Below, in pieces: positions 51,630 through 60,620 of a stretch of DNA of 64,000 nt. The DNA is from Pseudomonadales bacterium (GTDB lineage: Bacteria; Pseudomonadota; Gammaproteobacteria; Pseudomonadales; Azotimanducaceae). Position numbers and translations under genes: made by a program. The notes beneath the pieces were generated by a model. The model was given only the letters and a program-made list of their open reading frames with translations. It did not search any database and was not told the DNA's origin. Within the stretch, counting starts at the first letter, position 1; each line of letters starts with the position of its first letter. The stretch is taken from contig JAQXDL010000049.1 of assembly GCA_029251375.1 (NCBI GenBank), forward strand, positions 372,001 through 436,000, given 5' to 3'.

Positions 51630-52970
51630 GTGAGTATGAGATTTTGTAAACCTGTATGTGTTTCTTTGCTGGCGTTGTTATGTTCGATGCTGCTACCCAT
51701 CAATATGGCTGCCGCAGAACTACGCATCGAAGTTACAAAAGGGGTTGATGATGCTGTTCGGGTTGCCGTTGTCCCATTTGCACACAAAAACCGTGGTCGG
51801 CTGCCACTGGATGTGACTGAGGTTATCGATTTTGATCTGACCTTGAGCGGTCGATTCGAAACTTTACCTACTTCACAAATGCTCAGCCTGCCGAACGATT
51901 CTTCCGAAGTGTTTAGCCGTGATTGGAGGCTGGTTAAGGTTGAATATCTGGTTTTAGGTTATCTGGAATCAAGAGGTGACAAGGTTCAATTGCATTTTGA
52001 GCTCTATAACGTGTTTAAACAGTCGGTCGAAGTTAGGCATGTCATCGAAGGTAACCGCGATGAGCTGCGGGATATGGCGCATTACGTTAGTGATATAGTC
52101 TACGAGCAACTGACGGGCATTCAAGGTGCTTTCTCAACACAGATTATGTACGTCACAGCGTCAGGGGATGTGAATGTACAAGAATATCGCCTTAACATTG
52201 CTGATGCAGATGGCCAAAGGGTTCGGACAATTTTGTCATCAAATGAGCCAATTCTTTCAGCTTCTTGGGCGCCCGACGGTAAAAAGGTTGCGTATGTTTC
52301 TTTTGAGCGGGATAGGCGGCCGGCAATTTATATAAAGGATCTGGTGTCCGGTGCTAGACAACAAATTACTGACTATCCCGGCCTCAATAGTGCCCCAGCG
52401 TTTTCACCAGATGGAAAGCAGCTTGCAATGGTGCTTTCAAAAGACGGCAGCCCAGATATTTATGTGCTTGATCTGGCGTCGAGAAAACTGCGACGAATAA
52501 CGCGCCACTATGGCATTGACACAGAGCCTGCCTGGACACCGGACGGTAAATCGATTGTTTTTACGAGTGACCGTGGTGGAAAACCACAGATCTATTTAAT
52601 GCCTTTAGATAATCTCAAAATTGAAAGATTAACCTTTGAAGGGGATTACAATGCAAAGGCGAGTATGTTGGCCGATGGTAGCGGCCTTATTATGGTGCAC
52701 CGCAGAGAAGGGGTTTTTCATATAGCCCTGCTTGATCTCAATAGAGGTCGATTAAGGGTGCTGACTGAGACCTCATTGGATGAATCTCCGAGTATCGCGC
52801 CAAATGGAAGTATGCTAATTTACGCGACTCAAAAACGTGGAGAGGGTATACTGGCCGCGGTTTCCGTCGATGGAGGGGTTAAGTTCGACTTACCGTCGAG
52901 TGAGGGCAATGTCAGAGAGCCTGCTTGGTCACCAATAAAAAGGAAGGTATTTACTCCAATTGAAGGTTAA
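51630..52970 (+). CDS. tolB: Tol-Pal periplasmic beta-propeller TolB
   Basis: TolB is the periplasmic partner of Pal and TolA. The 446-residue precursor has a signal peptide ending in [13 protein letters not shown] near residue 28. A D1 alpha/beta domain follows ([36 protein letters not shown]), then six-blade WD-like TolB repeats such as [74 protein letters not shown] and [14 protein letters not shown] 51630 is listed; an ATG two codons later at 51636 is equally possible. Confidence 0.95.
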   Translation: MSMRFCKPVCVSLLALLCSMLLPINMAAAELRIEVTKGVDDAVRVAVVPFAHKNRGRLPLDVTEVIDFDLTLSGRFETLPTSQMLSLPNDSSEVFSRDWRLVKVEYLVLGYLESRGDKVQLHFELYNVFKQSVEVRHVIEGNRDELRDMAHYVSDIVYEQLTGIQGAFSTQIMYVTASGDVNVQEYRLNIADADGQRVRTILSSNEPILSASWAPDGKKVAYVSFERDRRPAIYIKDLVSGARQQITDYPGLNSAPAFSPDGKQLAMVLSKDGSPDIYVLDLASRKLRRITRHYGIDTEPAWTPDGKSIVFTSDRGGKPQIYLMPLDNLKIERLTFEGDYNAKASMLADGSGLIMVHRREGVFHIALLDLNRGRLRVLTETSLDESPSIAPNGSMLIYATQKRGEGILAAVSVDGGVKFDLPSSEGNVREPAWSPIKRKVFTPIEG

Positions 52971-53096
52971 ACAAGCCAATGCAGGCTTGCATTTGGAGAA
53001 TGAATTGAAAATTAGTGGCGTTTTGTGATGTGGGTACGTGAATTCGCCATCGAAATTGTGTTCTAATTCGAAATTACATGCACATAGGAGCTAATC

Positions 53097-53660
53097 ATGG
53101 GAACAACTAAGATACGGAATTTATTGGCAGTGAGCTTAACGGCTCTGCTGCTTGTCGGCTGTGCCAGCGATGAACCTGTCGACGAAACTGATATGGGACC
53201 CGATAGCGGTTCGATGACGACTGGTGAAGAAAATATGGCGCCAGCTGAAGAAACTATTGTTCAGCCTCAAAAACCCATGATTGATCCAAGTACGAATCGT
53301 ATTACGATTTTTGATCTTGGCGACGCAGAGACATTAACGGGTGTTTTCTACTTCGACTTTGATCAGGCAATTGTTAAACGCTCAGGTCATGTAGAACTTG
53401 ATAAGCACGCATCTGCGCTGATGTCTGAAAGAACACTTCGTGTTCGGTTAGAGGGACATGCAGACGAACGTGGTACTCGTGAATACAACCTAGCATTGGG
53501 TGAGCGACGTGCAAACGCAGTTCGCGCATATTTAGTTGCCCAAGGTGTATCAAGATCGCAGATTGAAGTAATCAGCTATGGTGAAGAAAAGCCTCAAGTA
53601 ATGGGTACTGGCGAAAGCAACTGGGCGAGAAATCGTCGTGTTGAATTCTCATACCGATAG
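53097..53660 (+). CDS. pal: Peptidoglycan-associated lipoprotein Pal
   Basis: Pal anchors the outer membrane to peptidoglycan. The 187-residue lipoprotein has a lipobox (LTALLLVGCASDE, lipidated Cys near residue 22), an acidic linker, and an OmpA-like domain: GVFYFDFDQAIVKRSGHVELDKHASAL, VRLEGHADERGTREYNLALGERRANAVRAYLVAQGVSRSQIEVISYGEEKP and NRRVEFSY. The Asp and Arg that hold meso-diaminopimelate are in GHADERGT and LGERRA. AGGAG lies before the ATG. Confidence 0.96.
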   Translation: MGTTKIRNLLAVSLTALLLVGCASDEPVDETDMGPDSGSMTTGEENMAPAEETIVQPQKPMIDPSTNRITIFDLGDAETLTGVFYFDFDQAIVKRSGHVELDKHASALMSERTLRVRLEGHADERGTREYNLALGERRANAVRAYLVAQGVSRSQIEVISYGEEKPQVMGTGESNWARNRRVEFSYR

Positions 53661-53710
53661 AGGCTCATCCAGAATCTCAACTTGAATGTTAATCTGAATT
53701 GAGTGATCCC

Positions 53711-54514
53711 ATGAGTAATATCCGCTCGCGGATTCGAGCGTTACAAGGTGGTGTGATCGGTATGAGTCTACTCATCCTCGCACCATTTTTGTTTGCAGCG
53801 AACAATCCTATTGAAGTTTCCTCTCTTGAAGCTCAACCCTCCGACGTTAAACCTTTTCAACCACCTGTTGAGGAGGGGCCAGCGGCGCAGATGAGTGTTG
53901 GTGAAAGCCAGTATCAAATGCAGATACTGCAACAGGAAGTTCAGCAGCTGCGAGGTATTGTCGAGGAGTTGTCGCATGCGTTGGACAGCTTGCGTGCGAC
54001 TCAGGATGATCGTTACCTTGAGCTTGATTCAAGACTTCAAGGGCTCGGCACAGCCGGTGATCAAAATTCAGCGCAAGAACAAGTTGCAGGATCACTCCCG
54101 CAAGCCATAAGCTCAGCCGGTAGTGATGAAAAAACGCTTTATGAATCGGCAATCGCGCTGATACAAAGTCGCCAGTACGATTTGGCCATCGAGAAGCTCC
54201 AGGCTGTGATTGACCAATACCCTGATGGCAGTCTGACACCGAATGCCTATTATTGGCTTGGTGAGGTCTATGCTGCCAAGCCGACACCCGACTATGAGAA
54301 TGCTAGGAAAGCGTTAGCTCAGGTAATTACTTATTTCCCGGAGAATCGCAAGGTGCCCGATGCGGCCTTCAAACTGGGGAAAATCTATCACTTGATGGGT
54401 GATTGTCAGCGTTCTGTAGAACTGTTGAAGCAGGTGGTTGAATCTCAAAAAGGAAAATCTGTCTCGAAGCTCGCTGAAGCCTATCTTCGAGACAACGTGG
54501 GTAATTGCGAATAG
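53711..54514 (+). CDS. cpoB: Cell division coordinator CpoB (YbgF)
   Basis: CpoB links Tol-Pal motor action to PBP1B at the septum. The roughly 267-residue protein has a signal peptide (GVIGMSLLILAPFLFAA). A coiled-coil follows, with QYQMQILQQEVQQLRGIVEELSHALDSLRATQDDRYLELDSRL, then a C-terminal TPR domain: EKTLYESAIALIQSRQYDLAIEKLQAVIDQYPDGSLTPNAYYWLGEVYAAK and VPDAAFKLGKIYHLMGDCQRSVELLKQVV. ATG at 53711 is chosen over a TTG at 53699. It closes the Tol-Pal block before queE. Confidence 0.93.
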   Translation: MSNIRSRIRALQGGVIGMSLLILAPFLFAANNPIEVSSLEAQPSDVKPFQPPVEEGPAAQMSVGESQYQMQILQQEVQQLRGIVEELSHALDSLRATQDDRYLELDSRLQGLGTAGDQNSAQEQVAGSLPQAISSAGSDEKTLYESAIALIQSRQYDLAIEKLQAVIDQYPDGSLTPNAYYWLGEVYAAKPTPDYENARKALAQVITYFPENRKVPDAAFKLGKIYHLMGDCQRSVELLKQVVESQKGKSVSKLAEAYLRDNVGNCE

Positions 54515-54619
54515 TTTTTTAGTTTGCCACCACCACCTGTTCCTGCCTCAAATTGTTGATTTAAGTGAAGTACAAAAGGATCAAGCGCTCTTAGCATGTT
54601 GAGTGTCGATAAAAAGCGT

Positions 54620-54631
54620 GTGATTAATCAC
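54620..54631. promoter_or_regulatory. Perfect 12-bp palindrome upstream of queE
   Basis: GTGATTAATCAC is a perfect inverted repeat 53 bp before the queE start. It could be an operator, but no regulator is known from the sequence. No preQ1 riboswitch core was recognised in the same 169-bp gap. Confidence 0.3.
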
Positions 54632-54683
54632 AGTAAGTAACCTACCTCAACGAATAGCCGCCTACCAGCTACAGGACCATGAC

Positions 54684-55328
54684 GTGACAACTGTTCGAAT
54701 CACCGAAATATTTTACTCCTTACAAGGTGAAGCCAAGACGGTTGGTTTACCCACGGCATTTGTGCGTCTGACAGGCTGTCCCTTACGTTGTACATATTGC
54801 GATACGGAGTATGCCTTTACCGGCGGTGAGGTGCTTGAAATGCAAGCCGTACTGGATCAAGTGGCAGGCTATCGTCCAAGGTTTGTTACCGTGACCGGAG
54901 GAGAGCCATTAGCGCAACCTGGTTGCATCGAGTTATTGGTTCAGCTATGTGATGCAGGCTATCAGGTTTCGCTCGAAACGAGTGGTGCGATAGATATCAG
55001 TAAGGTCGACCCTCGCGTGTCGGTGGTGCTTGATTTGAAAACACCTGCTTCCGGTGAGGTTAGTCGTAACCTTTATGAGAATATTCCGCTGCTAAAATCG
55101 ATTGATCAGGTGAAATTTGTCATTTGCGATCGACAGGATTATGACTGGGCGAGGTTTAAAGTCGCTGAATACAAATTGAACCAGCATGTCTGTGAAGTGC
55201 TTTTTTCGGGAAGTCATGAAGGGCTATCCCCTGCAACACTCGCGGATTGGATTATCGAGGATAATCTGCCCGTGCGGATGCAGGTTCAGTTACACAAATA
55301 TTTGTGGGGAGATAAGCAGGGTGTCTAA
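54684..55328 (+). CDS. queE: 7-carboxy-7-deazaguanine synthase
   Basis: QueE is a radical SAM enzyme that rearranges 6-carboxytetrahydropterin on the way to queuosine. The 214-residue protein has the cluster motif [21 protein letters not shown] (CX3CX2C), [11 protein letters not shown] near the start and [14 protein letters not shown] near residue 75. It starts with GTG, with AGGA seven bases upstream. The gene overlaps queC. Confidence 0.94.
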   Translation: MTTVRITEIFYSLQGEAKTVGLPTAFVRLTGCPLRCTYCDTEYAFTGGEVLEMQAVLDQVAGYRPRFVTVTGGEPLAQPGCIELLVQLCDAGYQVSLETSGAIDISKVDPRVSVVLDLKTPASGEVSRNLYENIPLLKSIDQVKFVICDRQDYDWARFKVAEYKLNQHVCEVLFSGSHEGLSPATLADWIIEDNLPVRMQVQLHKYLWGDKQGV

Positions 55329-56040
55329 TAACTCATCTAGCAATATGCCTAAAGACGCATCTAAGGACGGACCAAAAGCGGTTGTTCTGCTCTCAGGCGG
55401 ATTGGATTCGTCAACAGTTTTAGCTATGGCGATCGCGGAAGGATATACCTGCTATTGCATCAGTTTTGAATATGGACAAAAACAGGTTGCAGAGATCAGC
55501 TTTGCGAAACAAATGGCACAGAGATTAGGTGCCAAAGAACACAGAACGGTCAGGGTTGATATTGGTGGTTTTGGTGGCTCCGCACTGACAGATGCCGATA
55601 TTGATGTGCCCGTTGGTGATGATATACAGGGTATTCCGATTACCTATGTGCCAGCAAGGAACACGGTATTCTTGTCTTATGCATTGGGCTTTGCTGAAGT
55701 TTTGGAGGCACATGACATCTTTATTGGGGTCAACGCGGTCGACTATTCGGGCTACCCAGATTGCAGACCTGAGTTCATTGCAGCATTTGAGACCATGGCT
55801 AATCTCGCGACCCGTATTGGCGTTGAAGGTAAACCCGTTAAAATCCGCACGCCACTCATTGATTTGCCTAAAGGCGATATTATCAAAGCGGGTATTGAGC
55901 TTGGGGTCGACTACAGCAATACCGTCTCCTGTTATCAACTCGATTCCCTCGGCAACGCCTGTGGTGAGTGTGACAGTTGTCAGATTCGAATTGCTGGTTT
56001 TGAGCAAGCTGGCGTTCCTGACCCAACACGCTACGTATAA
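55321..56040 (+). CDS. queC: 7-cyano-7-deazaguanine synthase
   Basis: QueC converts 7-carboxy-7-deazaguanine to preQ0 with ATP and ammonia. The roughly 239-residue protein has the PP-loop [19 protein letters not shown] near residue 18, [35 protein letters not shown] and the C-terminal zinc site [16 protein letters not shown] at 55321, preceded by GGAG and overlapping queE by eight bases, is preferred; ATG at 55345 is an alternative. An open stretch further upstream is only queE read out of frame. Confidence 0.93.
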   Translation: MSNNSSSNMPKDASKDGPKAVVLLSGGLDSSTVLAMAIAEGYTCYCISFEYGQKQVAEISFAKQMAQRLGAKEHRTVRVDIGGFGGSALTDADIDVPVGDDIQGIPITYVPARNTVFLSYALGFAEVLEAHDIFIGVNAVDYSGYPDCRPEFIAAFETMANLATRIGVEGKPVKIRTPLIDLPKGDIIKAGIELGVDYSNTVSCYQLDSLGNACGECDSCQIRIAGFEQAGVPDPTRYV

Positions 56041-56110
56041 TAGGACTACTGCGAATAGTTCGAACGGTACAAAAAGAATGCGAATGAACGGTCTAAGATT
56101 GCTGTACAGA

Positions 56111-58135
56111 TTATTCTGCGAGCAGCCCCCTAGATTTCATCAGTGGCTCAATGTTCGGTTCACGACCAACAAAATTCTTATATAAGGTCATCGGTTTTTC
56201 CGAACCGCCTTTCTCCAGTATATTCGAGCGGAAAGATTGAGCCGTCTTTTTGTCAAAGATGCCATTTTTTTTGAATTCTTCATAAGCATCGGTCTCGAGT
56301 ACCTCGGCCCAGATGTATGCATAATAACCTGCTGAATAGCCCCCAGAGAAAATATGTTGGAAATAGCTGCTGCGATAGCGAGGTGCTATTTCGGGTACCA
56401 AATTAATGTCCTTGGTTGTTTTGCTTTCAATTTCTGACGCTGAAATTTGATCGTCGACGGTTTGATCATGCCACTTTAAGTCTAGATAAGACGCTGCCAG
56501 ATATTCAGTGGTTGCGAAGCCTTGGTTGAAGGTTTGGGTCGCAAGAATTTTGTTGATCAGTTCGGTCGGAATAGCTTTGTTGGTTTTATGGTGACGCGCA
56601 TATTGTTTTAGGACGGTGGGTTCAATCGCCCAATGTTCCATAATTTGAGAAGGTAGCTCAACGAAATCGCGTTTCACTGCCGTGCCACTTAGCGAGCCAT
56701 AGCTAACCCGGCTGAGTAGTCCATGCAGTCCATGGCCAAATTCGTGGAACAAGGTCCTGACTTCATCAGGACCGAGTAGGCAAGGAGACGCTTTCGGAAA
56801 GTTACAGGTGTTGAGAATGATCGGGTATTGCTCTCCATCAAAAGTCTGCTGAACTCTAAGTGCGTTCATCCAGGCACCAGCTTTTTTTGATGATCGCAAA
56901 AAGTAGTCTGTGCAGAAGAGGCCAATCAAACTGCCGTCAGCTTCATTTACTTCGAAGGTATCAACGTCCGGATGATAATTAGGAAAGTTATCAATCTTGG
57001 TGAACGTGATGCCGTACAGCTGCGTGGCAACGTCAAAGGCTCCTTGTCTTACGCGCGCTAACTCGAAGTAGGGTTTGATTTCTTCAAGATCCAAATCGTA
57101 TTTTTCTTGGCGAACTTTTTCTGTGTAGTACCACCAATCCCAAGGTTTGAGTTTGAAGTTGCTGCCTTCATTTTGAATGCTCAGTTGTAGTGATTCGATT
57201 TCCTTGTGTACCTGAACCTGGGTTGGTGCCCACAATTGATCGAGCAAACTTCTGACATTGTCTGAGGTTGCCGCCATCTGTTCATCAAGGGTAAATTCAG
57301 CGTGAGTTTTATAGCCAAGTAATGCTGCGCGCTGGGCTCGCAGGGTGGCTATTTCAACCGCTACATTTTTATTATTTGCATCATTGTCATTATTTGCGCA
57401 GTGGGTATAGGCATTCCACATTTTTTCCCTGAGCTCTCGTTGAGTTGAGAATGAGAGAAAAGGTGTGATTGAGGATCTTGAGATGGAGAAAACGTATTTT
57501 TCACTGTAGCCACGATTCGTTGCTTCATCTTTTGCTGCGCTGACCACTGACTCTGGTAGACCATCGAGATCAGCAATATCTTCGATGACAAGTTCGAAAC
57601 TGTTAGTGTCAGACAAGACGTTGTGGCCAAATTGAGTTTGTAATGATGCAAGTTTTTTGTCCAACTCGCTAACAAGATTTGCCTCTGTCGAGTTTAAACT
57701 TGCACCACTTCTAAGCATACGTTTATAGAATTGGCCCAACAGTTGCTGCTGTTCCTTCGATAAATTATGCGGTGGATTGTCCATGATCGATTTTACTTTT
57801 GTGAACAAGGCTTGATTGGCATAAATGGCACTATTATGAGCCGCAACAAGCGGTGAGAGCGTCGATTGAATTTGTTTTAGTTCATCATTGGTATGTGCAT
57901 TCGTTAAAATACCGAGTACCGGTGCTACCTTCTTCAGCAAAGCGCCACTGCGCTCAAGTGCTTCGATACAATTTTCAAAGTTAGCTTGCGCTGGGTTCTC
58001 AACAATCGCAGTTACTTCGCTTTGTTGTTCTTTAAAGCCTTCTTCGAAAGCGGGTACATAGTGTTCAGGTTTGATTTGCTGAAAAGGGGGGAACTTGTGT
58101 GGTGTTTGCCACGTTTGAAGCAGTGGATTTATCAT
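56111..58135 (-). CDS. prlC: Oligopeptidase A (M3 zinc metallopeptidase)
   Basis: PrlC degrades short peptides and cleaved signal peptides in the cytosol. The 674-residue enzyme has the zinc motif LFHEFGHGLHGLLSRVSYGSLSG (HEFGH) near residue 459, preceded by NTCNFPKASPCLLGPDEVRTL, and the C-terminal YRSSYFQHIFSGGYSAGYYAYIWAEVLETDAYEEF that lines the cleft. Full family length. Its 3' end lies 70 bp from queC, convergent, with no clear terminator between. Confidence 0.95.
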   Translation of the reverse strand: MINPLLQTWQTPHKFPPFQQIKPEHYVPAFEEGFKEQQSEVTAIVENPAQANFENCIEALERSGALLKKVAPVLGILTNAHTNDELKQIQSTLSPLVAAHNSAIYANQALFTKVKSIMDNPPHNLSKEQQQLLGQFYKRMLRSGASLNSTEANLVSELDKKLASLQTQFGHNVLSDTNSFELVIEDIADLDGLPESVVSAAKDEATNRGYSEKYVFSISRSSITPFLSFSTQRELREKMWNAYTHCANNDNDANNKNVAVEIATLRAQRAALLGYKTHAEFTLDEQMAATSDNVRSLLDQLWAPTQVQVHKEIESLQLSIQNEGSNFKLKPWDWWYYTEKVRQEKYDLDLEEIKPYFELARVRQGAFDVATQLYGITFTKIDNFPNYHPDVDTFEVNEADGSLIGLFCTDYFLRSSKKAGAWMNALRVQQTFDGEQYPIILNTCNFPKASPCLLGPDEVRTLFHEFGHGLHGLLSRVSYGSLSGTAVKRDFVELPSQIMEHWAIEPTVLKQYARHHKTNKAIPTELINKILATQTFNQGFATTEYLAASYLDLKWHDQTVDDQISASEIESKTTKDINLVPEIAPRYRSSYFQHIFSGGYSAGYYAYIWAEVLETDAYEEFKKNGIFDKKTAQSFRSNILEKGGSEKPMTLYKNFVGREPNIEPLMKSRGLLAE

Positions 58136-58263
58136 TGTTACGCACCCGAATAGTTGTTCATCATTTTAGCACAGGCTCATCGTGCTAGTGCCACAGAGGG
58201 GCTGTTGAATCAGCGGCTTTAGAAATATTCTAAAGACAATATGTTGTTTTAAAATATTGTGTC

Positions 58264-59106
58264 CTAGAAGCTGGGTTTCGTCGCGTAGGGTGTTAGCTGA
58301 AGTTCATGACTCCAGCAGGATTTGTCTTGGCAATGAAGATAATAAAAAGCATCGGCGATACTGGCAGGGTTGATAACGATCTCTGGTCGTTTGATGGCCA
58401 GTGGCAGTGCTCTGGTGCCTGGTGAGTCGATAAGTCCATCAACGATAACATTGGCAACATGGACGCCAAACTCCGAGTATTCTTCTGTTAACACTTGTGC
58501 CAGCGTCCTCATCATTGTTCGAGGGTAGTAAAGAGACTGGCCCGTCAAACGTTTACGCCCCCGTAATGAGGACGCATTGTTGGTAATTAAGAAGGAACCG
58601 CGACCCGCCTCTCGCATGGCTGGTAGAACTTCTTTAGCGACCATAAATGGACCTCGACTGGCAATCTGATTTGCAGTCTCAAACATGTCGAGTGAAATGT
58701 ATTCGAGTAGCTCTTGATCAGCAGGGAGATCTCGACCCTCAAGGTAGCCAGCATTATAGATAAGTACTTCTGGGTCCCCGTATTGTGCTCGTATGTCAGA
58801 GAAAGCTTGTGTGATTGAATCGACCTTAGCGAGGTCCAATTCAACGATAATACCTTCGCCACCGTCTGCTTCCACCGCATGAAGTAACGGCTCAGCATTT
58901 TTCTTAAATCGCGTCGTCAGGACAACCCGAAACCCTTGTTTGGCAAATTTAAGTGCTATCGCACCGCCAACGCCCCAGCGAGCGTGGACAGACATATCGC
59001 TATCGTCAATTTCGTTGCCATGTGAAAGTAGCGTGTTTCTGCCATCGGACTGCCACTTCGAAGTAGCACCTAGAATAACAGCGATCGGTTTATTGGTTTG
59101 GCTCAT
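58264..59106 (-). CDS. SDR-like protein with insertion in the nucleotide loop
   Basis: The 280-residue product is an SDR by overall pattern: IAVILGATS near the N-terminus, RWGVGGAIALKFAKQGFRVVLTTRF, DPEVLIYNAGYLEGRDLP, GSFLITNNASSLRGRKRLTGQSLYYPRTMMRTLAQVL and VHVANVIVDGLIDSP. About 26 residues, rich in Asp/Ser/His/Asn, are inserted between GATS and RWGVGG, splitting the glycine-rich loop. The YxxxK pair is missing its Lys (YYPRTMMR). Catalysis and cofactor use are therefore unclear. It lies before acyl-CoA dehydrogenase genes on the same strand, but 200 bp of tandem-repeat DNA separate them. Confidence 0.72.
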   Translation of the reverse strand: MSQTNKPIAVILGATSKWQSDGRNTLLSHGNEIDDSDMSVHARWGVGGAIALKFAKQGFRVVLTTRFKKNAEPLLHAVEADGGEGIIVELDLAKVDSITQAFSDIRAQYGDPEVLIYNAGYLEGRDLPADQELLEYISLDMFETANQIASRGPFMVAKEVLPAMREAGRGSFLITNNASSLRGRKRLTGQSLYYPRTMMRTLAQVLTEEYSEFGVHVANVIVDGLIDSPGTRALPLAIKRPEIVINPASIADAFYYLHCQDKSCWSHELQLTPYATKPSF

Positions 59107-59157
59107 GCAATATCCTGTGATTTAGCTAACGACTTCGTGTGTGTTTATCCAATCTGG

Positions 59158-59237
59158 GTTCATCAAAAGCTAGGTTTATCAAAAGCTAAGTTTATCAAAA
59201 GCTAAGTTTATCAAAAGATAGGTCTATCAAAATTGAT
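59158..59237 (+). repeat. Tandem 16-bp repeat, five copies
   Basis: Five units of the form GTTTATCAAAAGCTAA stand head to tail. Units two and three are identical, and one, four and five carry a few changes. The array lies between the atypical SDR and an acyl-CoA dehydrogenase gene, just upstream of the SDR start. Confidence 0.95.
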
Positions 59238-59319
59238 GATCAGTGGTGCTAAATTAACGACCATGTTGCGAAATCTAAATAGCCGCAGATCTAGGAGTTA
59301 AGGGCTGAGTAAGTCCTAA

Positions 59320-60564
59320 TCATGATTTCGAGGACGGAATTTTATTGAATGCTACACCCTTGTCGACGCGTAACTCTTCAGGTAAACCAAGAACCCGCTC
59401 AGCGATGATATTCCTAAGGATTTGATCTGTTCCGCCTTCAATTCTGACAGCCGGTGAGCGCAAAAGCATGGCCTGTAGCCGAGCCGCGCCATCGGCAATG
59501 GTAGGATCAACAATCGCACCACCGAGACCTTGTAGATCCAAGCCAAATTTTGCAATGTCCTGCATCATGCCACCAGCCACAAGCTTGCCGATCGAATTTT
59601 CTGGACCAGGTACTTCACCCTTTGACAACGCCGTTAAAGCGCGTGCTGACGTGTTTTTCAACCCGGCACTTTTTGCATACCAATCAGCCAGCTTCGATCG
59701 AACTGCTGGGTTATCAATCGCGCGACCTCCGCCGATAGATAGTTCATCGACGAGTGCTCTTATCTCAGGGAAGCCTGTCGCAATGCTGCCGCCAATAGCC
59801 AGGCGCTCATTCATTAACGTGGTTAACGATACTTGCCAGCCGCCGCCGACCTCACCCAGTCGTTGCGCATCAGGTATGCGAACATTGTCAAAGTAGACTT
59901 CGTTGAAACCACTATCGCCATTGGCCTGTTTAATCGGCCGAATATCGACGCCGGCGGATTTCATATCGAGGAAAAACATTGTCAGTCCTCTGTGCTTAGG
60001 TACCTCCGAGTCAGTTCGGGTAATGAGTATGCCGTAGTCACTAATGTGAGCACCGGAGGTCCATATTTTTTGGCCGTTGATGACCCATTCGTCACCATCT
60101 TTCTCCGCCCGCGTTTTGAGACCGGCAAGGTCGGAGCCACTGGCGGGTTCCGAAAACAACTGACACCAAACCTCTTCGCCACTGGCTATCTTTGGAATAT
60201 ATCGCTGGTTTTGTTCAGGGCTCGCATAGGCCATCATGGTTGGTGCGCACATACCTTGACCGATAATAAATGTGCCAGAAAGCTTGCTGTATATGCCTTC
60301 TTCCTGCGACCAAATGACACCGTCCATTGGTCCAGCGCCACGACCACCAAACTCCTTTGGCCACTGTATGCAGGCCCAGCCAGCATCGGCTTTCTTTTTT
60401 TGCCATTTTTTTGCCTCTTTGAGAGGGTCGTATTCACCTGTTCTCGTTGAACCGAAGCCACTGGCGGATAAGCTATCGAATAAGTAGCTTGGTGCTTCTT
60501 TGCTAATCCACTCTTTTACTTCCGCACGGAAACTTGCTTCTTCTTTTGTATCACTAAAATCCAT
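59320..60564 (-). CDS. Acyl-CoA dehydrogenase, long subunit (catalytic Glu present)
   Basis: The 414-residue FAD enzyme shows WACIQWPKEFGGRGAG, CQLFSEPASGSDLAGLKTRAEKDGDEWVINGQKIWTSGAH (FAD/substrate loop), DNVRIPDAQRLGEVGGGW and the C-terminal RIEGGTDQILRNIIAERVLGLP. The Glu in RIEGGTDQI matches the usual catalytic base of the family. It follows the 373-residue dehydrogenase gene by 56 bp on the same strand. The pair likely forms a heteromer, as known for steroid side-chain acyl-CoA dehydrogenases in actinobacteria; that assignment is inference. Confidence 0.87.
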   Translation of the reverse strand: MDFSDTKEEASFRAEVKEWISKEAPSYLFDSLSASGFGSTRTGEYDPLKEAKKWQKKKADAGWACIQWPKEFGGRGAGPMDGVIWSQEEGIYSKLSGTFIIGQGMCAPTMMAYASPEQNQRYIPKIASGEEVWCQLFSEPASGSDLAGLKTRAEKDGDEWVINGQKIWTSGAHISDYGILITRTDSEVPKHRGLTMFFLDMKSAGVDIRPIKQANGDSGFNEVYFDNVRIPDAQRLGEVGGGWQVSLTTLMNERLAIGGSIATGFPEIRALVDELSIGGGRAIDNPAVRSKLADWYAKSAGLKNTSARALTALSKGEVPGPENSIGKLVAGGMMQDIAKFGLDLQGLGGAIVDPTIADGAARLQAMLLRSPAVRIEGGTDQILRNIIAERVLGLPEELRVDKGVAFNKIPSSKS

Positions 60565-60620
60565 TTGTCGTACTCTACGTTAATTATTCCAAGATGATGT
60601 GCTTATACTCTGGTGTTGGC

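Noticed and set aside
54515-54683. PreQ1 riboswitch before queE
   Set aside because: The conserved aptamer core could not be found in the 169-bp gap; only a 12-bp palindrome is evident.
55592-56185. Long (197-codon) plus-strand frame overlapping queC
   Set aside because: Out-of-frame reading of queC extending into the prlC 3' end; no domain recognised.
59833-60450. Long (205-codon) plus-strand frame inside the acyl-CoA dehydrogenase gene
   Set aside because: It is antisense to a strongly supported gene and its sequence has no recognisable domain; treated as a shadow frame.
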